From Aquisphaera giovannonii (lineage in GTDB: Bacteria; Planctomycetota; Planctomycetia; Isosphaerales; Isosphaeraceae): a stretch of 64,000 nt of DNA. This document shows, one piece after another, positions 1 to 6,834 of the stretch (position 1 is the stretch's first letter; each line of letters starts with the position of its first letter). The translations under genes were made by a program, and so were the position numbers. The DNA is taken from positions 4,898,001-4,962,000 of the forward strand of contig NZ_CP042997.1 of NCBI RefSeq assembly GCF_008087625.1, given 5' to 3'. The notes below the pieces were generated by a model. The model searched no databases. It was not told the origin of the DNA and worked only from the letters and a program-made list of their open reading frames with translations.

Positions 1-1
1 G

Positions 2-76
2 AAGTGGAAGGCCGACGCGCCGAAGTCCGCCCCCGCGAGCCCCTCGCCGCCGACGCCGCCCTCCGCCCCGCGCTGA
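2..76 (+). CDS. C-terminal tail of an upstream gene (partial, tentative)
   Basis: The second reading frame is open from the window edge to a TGA at 74-76 and reads as a basic, Pro/Ala/Ser-rich tail (KWKADAPKSAPASPS and onward). That composition fits the end of a protein whose body lies outside the window. Nothing identifies its function, and the call rests only on the open frame and on the 150-bp gap before the next start. Confidence 0.25.
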   Translation, partial: KWKADAPKSAPASPSPPTPPSAPR

Positions 77-229
77 CCGTCGCCACGCCGCCGGGAGGCG
101 CCCACGTCCCGTCGCCGCCGGACCTCCCGGCGGGCGACCCCGGGGCCGCCGAGTCGGGCCCGGCACGACACGCGTCGCGTCGCGTCGGGAGCGTCGCGGA
201 GGAATCGGGATCATCCGGAGCCGCCGGCC

Positions 230-1576
230 ATGCGAAAGCCCTGGTGCACCGCCCATGTCGTCCTCGTCCTGGCATCCCTGGCGCCGAATGCCGCATGGTC
301 CCAGGACCGCGGGGCGGGCAAGGCCCCGGAGCCGGCCCCGGAGGAGGTGAGGCAGGCGATCGTCGCCCTGCGGAACACCGACATCGCGAACAGCAAGGGC
401 TGGGCGACGGCCTCGCGCACGCTCACGCGGATCGGGAAGGCTGCCGTGCCCCCCTTGATCGAGGAGCTGGAGCGCACGACGGCCGATCGCCCCCTCCGCA
501 CGCTCGGTTTCACGCTCCGGGCCATCAACGACCCGAGGGCGGTCCCGGCCCTGATCCGGGCGATCCCGCGCACGCTGATGCCGCCCGGGAGCGATTTCGG
601 ATTGCGGATGGACGACCCGGAGCTGCTCGCCTTCCTGAGGAAGCATGACCTCGACGAGGAGGACAGGGGGGACGGCTTCCACCTGGGCCGGTCCTACCGC
701 GAGATCACCGGCGCGCTCCACGCCATCACGGGCCGGCGATTCAACGAGGACGAGCTGAACTTCATCAGCCTCTCCGGGACGCCCAAGCAGCAATGGCTCC
801 AGCGCTGGCTCTTCCACGGCCTGGCCTCCCGATGGGCCCTCTGGTGGAAGAAGAACTGGCGGACGTTCACGGACGACCCGGCCTACTCGAAGATCAGCCT
901 GCCGCTCCTGCCGGACGCCCCCCCCGTCGCCGCGATCGCGGCCGAGCAGCCGTTCCCGACCGGGGAGAACGTCCGCGCGACGGGCTCGCACGCCAACGTG
1001 ATCCTCGGGCCGCCGCAGGCCGAGAAGAATTACCGGGCCTTCAAGGACCTGGACACCGGGAGGGAGATCCGCTGGCCCGCGGAGCTGCCCGAGGCGGCCG
1101 CGGGCGCGGAGGTCGCGGCGTTCGCGGCGAGGGAGAACTTCGACCTCAGGGGCGTCGAGTACGAGCCCCCGGGATCCGATCGCCCCCATTTCGCCCTCCA
1201 GGGGCTCGGGATGCGCGCGTGGCAGGTCGGCAATGACCTCTACGGCAGGATCGAGGCCGACCTCCGCGCCGGGAAGGTCCCGGACCTCGACCGCCCGGCC
1301 GGCGAGATGCTGGTCGACCTCGACCCCGCGACGGGGGCGTATCACCCGGAGAACAAGGCGACGTTCCTCTTCGTCACGAGGGAGGGGACGACCGGCATCC
1401 TCCAGCTGACCGGCCTGGTGACCGAGCTGTTCCGACCCGAAGACCTCGGCCGGCCCCTCGTCGAGGATCCCCCCGATCCCCCGGGCCGGACGGCCCCCCT
1501 GAAGTTGACCAGGGGCTTCAGCCGCGGCATCCAGATCCAGTACAAGTTCCTCGTCGAAGGCGGCCAGGACCGCTAG
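230..1576 (+). CDS. Secreted HEAT-repeat protein
   Basis: 448 residues. The start ATG has GGAG nine bases upstream. Residues 1-25 form a signal peptide (basic start, hydrophobic VVLVLASLAP core, cleavage near AWSQ). Residues ~40-130 look like HEAT/PBS-lyase-like helical pairs: AAVPPLIEEL and ALIRAI helices with the family-typical wording 'NDPRAVPALIRA'. The remainder (130-448) is a globular region I do not recognise, rich in charged loops and with a WALWWKKNWRTF aromatic stretch near residue 200. HEAT repeats usually serve as protein-binding scaffolds, so an extracytoplasmic binding role is inferred. It stands alone, upstream of two decayed genes. Confidence 0.7.
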   Translation: MRKPWCTAHVVLVLASLAPNAAWSQDRGAGKAPEPAPEEVRQAIVALRNTDIANSKGWATASRTLTRIGKAAVPPLIEELERTTADRPLRTLGFTLRAINDPRAVPALIRAIPRTLMPPGSDFGLRMDDPELLAFLRKHDLDEEDRGDGFHLGRSYREITGALHAITGRRFNEDELNFISLSGTPKQQWLQRWLFHGLASRWALWWKKNWRTFTDDPAYSKISLPLLPDAPPVAAIAAEQPFPTGENVRATGSHANVILGPPQAEKNYRAFKDLDTGREIRWPAELPEAAAGAEVAAFAARENFDLRGVEYEPPGSDRPHFALQGLGMRAWQVGNDLYGRIEADLRAGKVPDLDRPAGEMLVDLDPATGAYHPENKATFLFVTREGTTGILQLTGLVTELFRPEDLGRPLVEDPPDPPGRTAPLKLTRGFSRGIQIQYKFLVEGGQDR

Positions 1577-1722
1577 CTACGCGGCGAGGATCGGCGTCGG
1601 CCGGAGGATCGGCGTCCGCCCTTCTCGCGCGCAGGGGAGGGGGGCTGGCACTCGCGGGGGCGCGACGACCGAGCCGCGGCCGATCGAGCCCCCTGCAAGC
1701 CCGCGCCGAGGCCGCCGGGCGT

Positions 1723-2169
1723 GACTACGGCGCCAACTCCGCCGGCCACGGCTTCGCCGCGACGGACGGGACCACATCCACGCCGATCGATTTCCCCGCC
1801 GCGGTGCCTCCGCCGCCCGGCGACGTGACGGCCGGGACCTTCGCCCGGGGGATCAACGATTCCGGCCGGGTCGTCGGCTACGCCGCCGGCCACCCCATCG
1901 GGATCACCGGATTCCAGCTCGACGGGGCCGACCTCTCGCCGGCCAACGCCCCGGGCGCATTCCAGGCCCTCGCCTTCGGGATCAACGACGCCGGCGACTT
2001 CGCGGGACGCGGCTCGAACGTCCACGGCTTCGTGAAGATTGGCAGCGAGTTCACGACGCTCGACGTCCCCCCCGCCCTCGCGGCCACGGCCCAAGGCATC
2101 AACGGCCACGGGGCCATCGTCGGCACGTTCCTGGAGAACGGGAAGACGCACGGCTTCGTCACCGCCCCC
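1723..2169 (+). pseudogene. Remnant of a HAF-type repeat (PEP-CTERM-like) secreted protein
   Basis: The frame carries three or more copies of the GINDxGxxVG / HGF pattern typical of 'extracellular HAF' repeat proteins: GHGFAATDG, GINDSGRVVGYAAG, GINDAGDFAG, GINGHGAIVGTFLENG and HGFV. No signal peptide or plausible start precedes the first repeat, since the upstream frame is open but without protein-like sequence. After HGFVTAP the frame turns into arginine-rich noise, so the C-terminus is lost too. I read it as a decayed fragment. It lies directly between the HEAT-repeat gene and a LysR fragment. Confidence 0.6.
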
Positions 2170-2251
2170 ACCGCCGCCGCGGTGCCCGGGCGTGGATCGG
2201 CCGGCGCCCGGCCACGCCGCCCCGGCCGTGACGGGACCGGCGGGCGACCCG

Positions 2252-2578
2252 GCGGCGGCCTGGGACGTGGCGGGGCCGTCGGGGAGGTCGCGCATCGCGG
2301 TGGATCCGGTCCTCCGCCTGTCCTCGCTCGTCATGGTCCGCGACGCCGCCCTGGCGGGCGTCGCTCGCCTCCCGTCATCCCTCGTCGGCCGGGACCTGGC
2401 CGAGGGACGGCTGCTGCACTGGGGCGACGTCGCCGGGCCCGACGTCGCCCTCTGGATCCTCTACCCCTCGCGCCGCCTCCTGAGCGCGCGAGCCTCCGCA
2501 TTCCTGGATTACATGAAGGAATGCTTCCCCAAGGGCACGCCCGACGAGCTGGCGGCGTACCTCGGCGATGCCCGCTGA
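2252..2578 (+). pseudogene. C-terminal fragment of a LysR-type regulator
   Basis: The frame ending at 2578 matches the last ~100 residues of the LysR substrate-binding domain. It has an RLSSLVMVRDAALAGVA helix, then LPSSLVGRDLAEGRLLHW, the family-typical LYPSRRLLSARASAFLDY and a final helix. The DNA-binding helix-turn-helix and the first half of the effector domain are absent, because the preceding frame belongs to the HAF remnant in another phase. It is therefore a remnant, and together with the HAF fragment it marks a decayed junction. The 281 bases after it (2579-2859) hold no recognisable gene. Confidence 0.65.
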
Positions 2579-2859
2579 GCCCGCCGCCCCGCGTCCGCGC
2601 CGCCCCCTCCCCGTGTCCCCGCCCGCAGGCCCGCCGTCGAGGGAGTGAAGCGACGCCACGGTCGGGCAGGCCGGTGCAGGGGAAGAAGCCCCGCTCGCCA
2701 GCCGCTCTGCCACGGCCACCCGTCGCGCCATCGACTGCCTCCGGAAGATCGCCCCGAGCGGCGTGGACACGCAGCGGACGGCGACTCGACCGGCCGCGGG
2801 TGCGCTCAGTAGAATAGGGAGTCGTCGATGATGCGGAAGGTCGATCGAGGGTCGATCCC

Positions 2860-3216
2860 ATGAGCGGACTGGCGTTCCAGGCGGAAGCTCCTCCCTTGAG
2901 GGCCGATGCGGGGGGGACGGTCCGGGTCGGTGAGACTCGCCTCACGCTCGACCTGATCGTCGAGCAATACGAGAACGGCATGACGCCGGAAGACCTCGTC
3001 CGCGCCTACGACGCCCTCGCGTTGACCGACGCCTACGCCGTCATCGCCTACTATCTCCGGCATCGCGACGAAGTGCGGGCCTACCTCGCGGGGCGGGCGG
3101 TCGAGGCGTGGGACCTTCGGCAAGAGATCGAGGCCCGGGGCCCTCGCCCATCCAGGGCGGCGCTGCTGGCCCGCCGCGGCGAGCGGGAGGGTTCGGATGC
3201 TCCGGCTAGCGAGTGA
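2860..3216 (+). CDS. DUF433 family antitoxin-like protein
   Basis: 118 residues. The core (about residues 25-85) has the DUF433 layout: GTVRVGETRLTLDLIVEQYENG, then a MTPEDLVRAYDAL helix and a DAYAVIAYYLRHRDEV helix-turn-helix-like end. DUF433 proteins are short DNA-binding proteins that are often the antitoxin partner of DUF5615 PIN-like toxins. The next gene is exactly that and overlaps this one by 20 bases (3197-3216), which argues for a translationally coupled toxin-antitoxin pair. The acidic/arginine-rich C-terminal tail would contact the toxin (inference). Confidence 0.8.
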   Translation: MSGLAFQAEAPPLRADAGGTVRVGETRLTLDLIVEQYENGMTPEDLVRAYDALALTDAYAVIAYYLRHRDEVRAYLAGRAVEAWDLRQEIEARGPRPSRAALLARRGEREGSDAPASE

Positions 3217-3560
3217 CGCCGACGTCCACGGCGAGCTGATCCGCGGCCTCCGGCGCCGCCAGCCGGCCCTCGACTTGATCCGCGTCCAGGACGCCCTCCC
3301 GGAAGGGACGCCCGATCCCGAAGTCCTCGCCTGGGCTGCGGCCGAGAGGCGGGTGTTGCTCACCCCATGATCGCAACACCATGGTCGGATTCGCCTGGCA
3401 TCGCGCGACGGTCGAGGGCCTCTTCATGCCCGGCCTGATCGTCACGACGGCCGACCAATCCATCGGGTCCGCGATCGAGGACATCCTCCCGATCGCCGAA
3501 TGCATGCCCGAGGCCGAGATCCAGGACCGGGCCGTCGTGTTCCTGCCCGTCACCGGCTGA
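3197..3560 (+). pseudogene. DUF5615 PIN-like toxin, frameshifted
   Basis: The first frame (ATG 3197) reads MLRLASDADVHGELIRGL and runs to AAAERRVLLTP, then stops at a TGA (3368-3370). Removing one C from the CCCC run at 3363-3366 restores THDRNTMVGFAWHR and an uninterrupted frame to TGA 3558-3560, giving about 120 residues, the usual DUF5615 length. The family's acidic residues are visible: DAD near the N-terminus and THDRN in the middle, on opposite sides of the shift. This is either a real inactivating +1 insertion or a homopolymer sequencing error. The paired DUF433 antitoxin upstream is intact. Confidence 0.75.
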
Positions 3561-3608
3561 CCCGGCGAGCCGGGCGGATCGACGGTCCTTGAAAGCTTTG
3601 CGTCGCTC

Positions 3609-4163
3609 ATGCGCGTCCGATTCACCCTCTCCCGCCTCATGATCCTCATCGCCCTGCTGGGGTTGGGCCTTGGGGTCCTGCCGCACGACCTGCCCCACCT
3701 CATCGATGTGCTGATGCTCTTGGTGCTGCCCGCGCCGTTCCTCGCCGGAGTCGGGTACGCGATCTACCGCGTTTCCCGCCTACGCCTGAGATATCGCCTG
3801 CCCATCGAGCTTGCGACCCTCATCGGCCTGCTGTGGCTTTCGGCCGAGGCCAGGAGGCCGTACTGGCATGCGTCCGAGGAGCATCGTTGCCGGCGGCTCG
3901 CGGCGAGGGCGCACGCCGCTTCCGCCCGCAACCGGGAAACCCGATCGGCGCTGGATCGTGAAGCCGCCTGGTTCACTCGCCAGGCGGCCAACTTGTATTG
4001 GCGGGGCTTTCGGCTCGGCCTCACCCAGGGCCCCAGGGCGAATGAGGCCGAGATACGGCGCGAGACCCGATTCATCTACGATCTGGATGCGGCGGAATCG
4101 ATGAGGAGACACGAGGCGACATTACGGGGGCTGCTCGGCACGGGACCAGACCCCGAGGAATGA
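3609..4163 (+). CDS. Small membrane protein of unknown function
   Basis: 184 residues. Three hydrophobic segments are visible: residues ~7-24 (LMILIALLGLGLGVL), ~33-52 (LMLLVLPAPFLAGVGYA) and ~66-78. An arginine- and glutamate-rich helical domain (80-184), probably cytosolic, follows. The N-terminal pattern 'RxRFTLSRLMILIAL' is very common in planctomycete membrane proteins. No catalytic motif is seen and no function can be given. It sits between the broken DUF5615 toxin and the hemerythrin gene. Confidence 0.6.
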   Translation: MRVRFTLSRLMILIALLGLGLGVLPHDLPHLIDVLMLLVLPAPFLAGVGYAIYRVSRLRLRYRLPIELATLIGLLWLSAEARRPYWHASEEHRCRRLAARAHAASARNRETRSALDREAAWFTRQAANLYWRGFRLGLTQGPRANEAEIRRETRFIYDLDAAESMRRHEATLRGLLGTGPDPEE

Positions 4164-4326
4164 CGATTCGTCGCGGAACAAGGCTTGCGTGGACATCCCG
4201 AAGGGGGCGAAGCGGGGCGACGCATGGGCGTCGTTACCGCAGCGGCGGCCCCCGATTACCATGGCCCCGCAGCCGGCTCGCCGGGCCGGGGCATTTGAAG
4301 ACCTGACTTCAACGGTGGCAAACCAC

Positions 4327-4887
4327 ATGTTCGAGTTCTTGACCGCGAATCCGGCCGTGGCCCTCCTGAAGGCGGATCACGACCGGGTGAAGGAGCTGTT
4401 CGACCGGTTCGAGGCGGCGAAGACCCGGCCGGCGAGGGTGAAGATCGTCCGCGCGGCGCTGGTCGAGCTGAAGGTCCACGCCGCGATCGAGGAGGAGCTG
4501 TTCTACCCGGCCGTCCGCAAGCCGGTCGGCAAGGACATCATGAACGAGGCCGACGAGGAGCACCACGTCGCCAAGCTCCTGATCGCCGAGCTCGACGCGA
4601 TGGACGGGACGGAGGACCACTTCGACGCCAAGTTCCACGTCCTGGCGGAGAACGTCCGCCACCACATCCAGGAAGAGGAAGGCGAGATGCTGCCGAAGGC
4701 CCAGAAGGTCAAGCTGGACTTCGCGGCCCTCGCGGACAAGATGACCGCCCGCAAGGAGAAGCTCCTCGCCTCCGGCGTGCCCCCCGTCGGCGAGGACGCC
4801 ATGGTCAAGGCCTCCCGCGGCAAGGGCGACTCGTCCGCGCGGGCCGCCAAGCGGAAGCCGCCGAAGCTCCCGAAACGCCGGTCATGA
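4327..4887 (+). CDS. Hemerythrin HHE-domain protein
   Basis: 186 residues from ATG 4327 (MFEFLTANPAV). The frame is open further upstream to 4189, but that extension reads as non-protein and the fold starts here. The domain shows the di-iron ligand series of a four-helix hemerythrin: KADHDRVKELF (H), HAAIEEELFYPA (HxxxE), EADEEHHVAKLL (H) and VRHHIQEEEGEML (HxxxE). Such domains bind O2, NO or act in oxidative stress sensing. The C-terminal ~45 residues are Lys/Arg/Ser-rich and probably disordered. There is no membrane segment, so it is cytosolic. Confidence 0.85.
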   Translation: MFEFLTANPAVALLKADHDRVKELFDRFEAAKTRPARVKIVRAALVELKVHAAIEEELFYPAVRKPVGKDIMNEADEEHHVAKLLIAELDAMDGTEDHFDAKFHVLAENVRHHIQEEEGEMLPKAQKVKLDFAALADKMTARKEKLLASGVPPVGEDAMVKASRGKGDSSARAAKRKPPKLPKRRS

Positions 4888-4924
4888 CCCGGGACGCGGG
4901 TTGGCTCCGTCGGGTCTCGTTGAG

Positions 4925-5074
4925 TCTCGTAGTGTGGGTCAGCGAAGCGCAGCCCACCGCAATCTCGTAGTGTGGGTCAGCGAAGCGCAGCCCACCGCAA
5001 TCTCGTAGGGTGGGTCAGCGAAGCGCAGCCCACCGCAATCTCGTAGGGTGGGTCAGCGAAGCGCAACCCACCAT
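4925..5074 (+). repeat. Four tandem REP units downstream of the RAYT gene
   Basis: Four head-to-tail units start at 4925, 4963, 5001 and 5039, an exact 38-base period. Each contains GTGGGTCAGCGAAGCGCA followed by GCCCACC or ACCCACC, which folds as GGTGGGT..ACCCACC with an inner GCG/CGC pairing. The third and fourth units carry GTAGGG where the first two have GTAGTG. Inverted copies lie on the other side of the RAYT gene at 5668-5755. Confidence 0.85.
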
Positions 5075-5094
5075 TCCGCAGTTCTTACCGCCGC

Positions 5095-5643
5095 TCATTC
5101 GCCCGGCTGCGTGACGGGCGGGGTCGGCTCCGTCCTCCCCCAATCCGCGGCATATTGCCCGAGCCGGACATGCCGCAAGAAGCTGGACCACGGCCAGTCC
5201 GCGGGCCTCCTGGCGAGTCCGTGCTTGACCGGGTTGTAGTGGATGTAATCCGCATGTCGCTCCAGGTCGTCCTCGTCCTGGATCCGATGCTCCCAGAACC
5301 TTCGCTGCCAGATGCCGCGCTCCCCCTTCCGGACTCGCGAGGCCGACGGGTCCGTTTCGCTCCCCCCTTCGTCGAGCCAGTGCTCGGTGAACGCCCCTTT
5401 GATCCACCGCCACCGGCCGGAGAAGTCGGAGTCGCCTCGCGGGAGTGACCAGATGCAGTGCAGATGATCGGGGAGCAGCACCGCCGCGATCGTCCGGAAC
5501 GGGCGCTTCGATCGAACCGTCCGCATCACGACTCCGAGCCGCTTCACGGCCGCCGGATCGAGGAACATCGGGGCGCGATCCTGTGTCACCACGGTGAAGA
5601 AGTAGGTCGCGCCGGGCACGTGCCAGAGACGATATTCCGACAT
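5095..5643 (-). CDS. REP-associated tyrosine transposase (RAYT)
   Basis: 182 residues, a full-length Y1-transposase-fold protein of the IS200-related RAYT group. Visible motifs are VPGATYFFTVVT at the start, the HUH metal-binding site in LLPDHLHCIWSLP, and the tyrosine-bearing HADYIHYNPVKHGL helix near residues 130-145, followed by WPWSSF. RAYTs cut and join single-stranded REP hairpins and spread them between genes. Here the gene is bracketed by its presumed substrates: four REP units on its 3' side and two inverted ones on its 5' side. The catalytic residues all look intact. Confidence 0.9.
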   Translation of the reverse strand: MSEYRLWHVPGATYFFTVVTQDRAPMFLDPAAVKRLGVVMRTVRSKRPFRTIAAVLLPDHLHCIWSLPRGDSDFSGRWRWIKGAFTEHWLDEGGSETDPSASRVRKGERGIWQRRFWEHRIQDEDDLERHADYIHYNPVKHGLARRPADWPWSSFLRHVRLGQYAADWGRTEPTPPVTQPGE

Positions 5644-5667
5644 CGGGGCCTCAGGCCATTCCGGTAT

Positions 5668-5755
5668 GGTGGGCTGCGCCTCGCTGACCCGCCGTACGAG
5701 ACTCAGGGCATTCCGGGACGGTGGGTTGCGCTTCGCTGACCCACCCTACGAGACT
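5668..5755 (-). repeat. Two REP units upstream of the RAYT gene, inverted relative to the 4925 array
   Basis: Units at 5668-5703 and 5720-5755 read GGTGGGCTGCGCCTCGCTG.. and GGTGGGTTGCGCTTCGCTG.., each ending TACGAGACT. They are the reverse complement of the units at 4925-5074, so RAYT plus repeats forms a symmetrical element of about 830 bases (4925-5755). The first unit has diverged more than the second. Confidence 0.8.
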
Positions 5756-5781
5756 CGGGTTCGCCAGGGCCCGGCGTTGAT

Positions 5782-5802
5782 CTATCCTACTGCGTAGGAT
5801 AG
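5782..5802. promoter_or_regulatory. Perfect palindrome upstream of the HigB-like toxin, probable antitoxin operator
   Basis: CTATCCTAC-TGC-GTAGGATAG: two perfect 9-base arms around a 3-base centre, ending 12 bases before the toxin ATG at 5815. HigA-type antitoxins repress their own operon by binding such palindromes. The position and symmetry make it the likely operator of the 5815-6622 module. Confidence 0.65.
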
Positions 5803-5814
5803 GGTGGGTCTTCG

Positions 5815-6176
5815 ATGAAAGCCGTGTTCATCGAGTCGCGCGAGTTCACCGAGTGGGTCAAGAACTACCTGACCGACGAGGCGCTCTCGTCGCTGCAACG
5901 CGACCTCCTGAACGACCCGGAGAGCGGGCTGTGATGCCGGGTTGCGGTGGCTTGCGGAAGGTCCGCGTCGGCGATACCCGACGTGGCAAGGGCAAGCGAG
6001 GAGGGATCCGGGTTATCTATCCCCACGTGCCGGAAGCCAACGTCGTCTATCTGATGGACATTTACGGCAAGGATGAGCAGCAAGACCTCTCCGCAGTCGA
6101 GAAGAGGTTCTTGAAGTCTCTTGCTCTTCGGTACAATCAAGAGGCCATCCAACACGCCCAGAAGGAGAGGCCATGA
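5815..6176 (+). pseudogene. HigB/RelE-like toxin, frameshifted
   Basis: The first part (ATG 5815) reads MKAVFIESREFTEWVKNYL and on to RDLLNDPESGL, stopping at TGA 5932-5934. A second ATG overlaps it (TGATG, 5934) and continues as MPGCGGLRKVRVGDTRRGKG, then KRGGIRVIYP to 6176. Together they make one complete ~119-residue HigB/RelE-fold toxin: family members read '..NPE-GxVIPGTGGLRKxR..GKRGGxRVIYY'. One base is missing at about 5930-5932. The catalytic half is intact but lacks the N-terminal helices. The gene overlaps the antitoxin start by four bases. Confidence 0.8.
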
Positions 6177-6622
6177 AGTCCCCCAAAGTCCGGAGGCCGC
6201 TTGCCGAGAGATTGAAGACGAGCCTGGAAGAAGCGATCCAGCATGCCCGAGACGAGATCACGCTGAAGGTCACCGTCGTCGAACTGCCGGACGAGCCCCC
6301 CGAGATCGACGCCCCGACCCTGGTCGCCATCCGGGACCAGTCGAGGATGTCGCAGGCCGTCTTCGCCCGGTTGCTCAACGTGTCGTCCAAGACCGTGCAG
6401 AGCTGGGAACAAGGACTCCGGACCCCTTCCCATGCCGCACGCCGCCTGATCCAGATCTACATCCAGCACCCCGAGGCTGTCTGCCAGACCGTGGGACTGC
6501 CCCCGGTCAAGCTCCAGGGCGTGACGATCGAGAAGGAGGCTACGGGACGTCACAGGATCGTGGTCCGAGGCGCCGGGACGGTCCTGAAGGCGAAGGCCCC
6601 TCGACCGAAGCCCGCCCGCTAG
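6173..6622 (+). CDS. HigA-like antitoxin, XRE-family regulator
   Basis: 149 residues. Residues ~63-120 form the helix-turn-helix: APTLVAIRDQSRMSQAVFA, then LLNVSSKTVQSWEQGLRTPS, with the family-typical 'Q..FA..L.VS..T...WE.G.R.P' spacing. The N-terminal 60 residues (helical, with EEAIQHARDEITLK) should bind the toxin. The C-terminal ~45 residues are basic. The start overlaps the toxin stop (ATGA), so the pair is co-translated. The palindrome at 5782-5802 is its likely target. It is intact although its toxin is frameshifted. Confidence 0.85.
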   Translation: MKSPKVRRPLAERLKTSLEEAIQHARDEITLKVTVVELPDEPPEIDAPTLVAIRDQSRMSQAVFARLLNVSSKTVQSWEQGLRTPSHAARRLIQIYIQHPEAVCQTVGLPPVKLQGVTIEKEATGRHRIVVRGAGTVLKAKAPRPKPAR

Positions 6623-6834
6623 ACGCAGCCGGGGTCACGCGAGGTGAGATCGGGTTGTGTCTGCAAGCGCCATCCGGCCCGAGCGGAGCCGGGGCAGGTT
6701 ATGCTTCCGGCCCTGCCGGGTTGGGAAAACCTAAAGCTTGGCCTGAGCCGCGGGCTTTGCAAATCGTTTCGTGAAACTTCCCACCGAGCGAACGTATATC
6801 ATCATAGTCAACCTACTGCGCATTGAGCCATAAC

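Noticed and set aside
4-648. Plus-strand frame of 214 codons over the start of the HEAT-repeat gene
   Set aside because: Arg/Pro/Ala-rich translation, no motif, and it overlaps a gene with a clear signal peptide and HEAT repeats.
4925-5074. Regular 38-base repeats as a CRISPR array
   Set aside because: The units are directly adjacent with no unique spacers, and inverted copies flank the neighbouring RAYT gene, so they are REP units.
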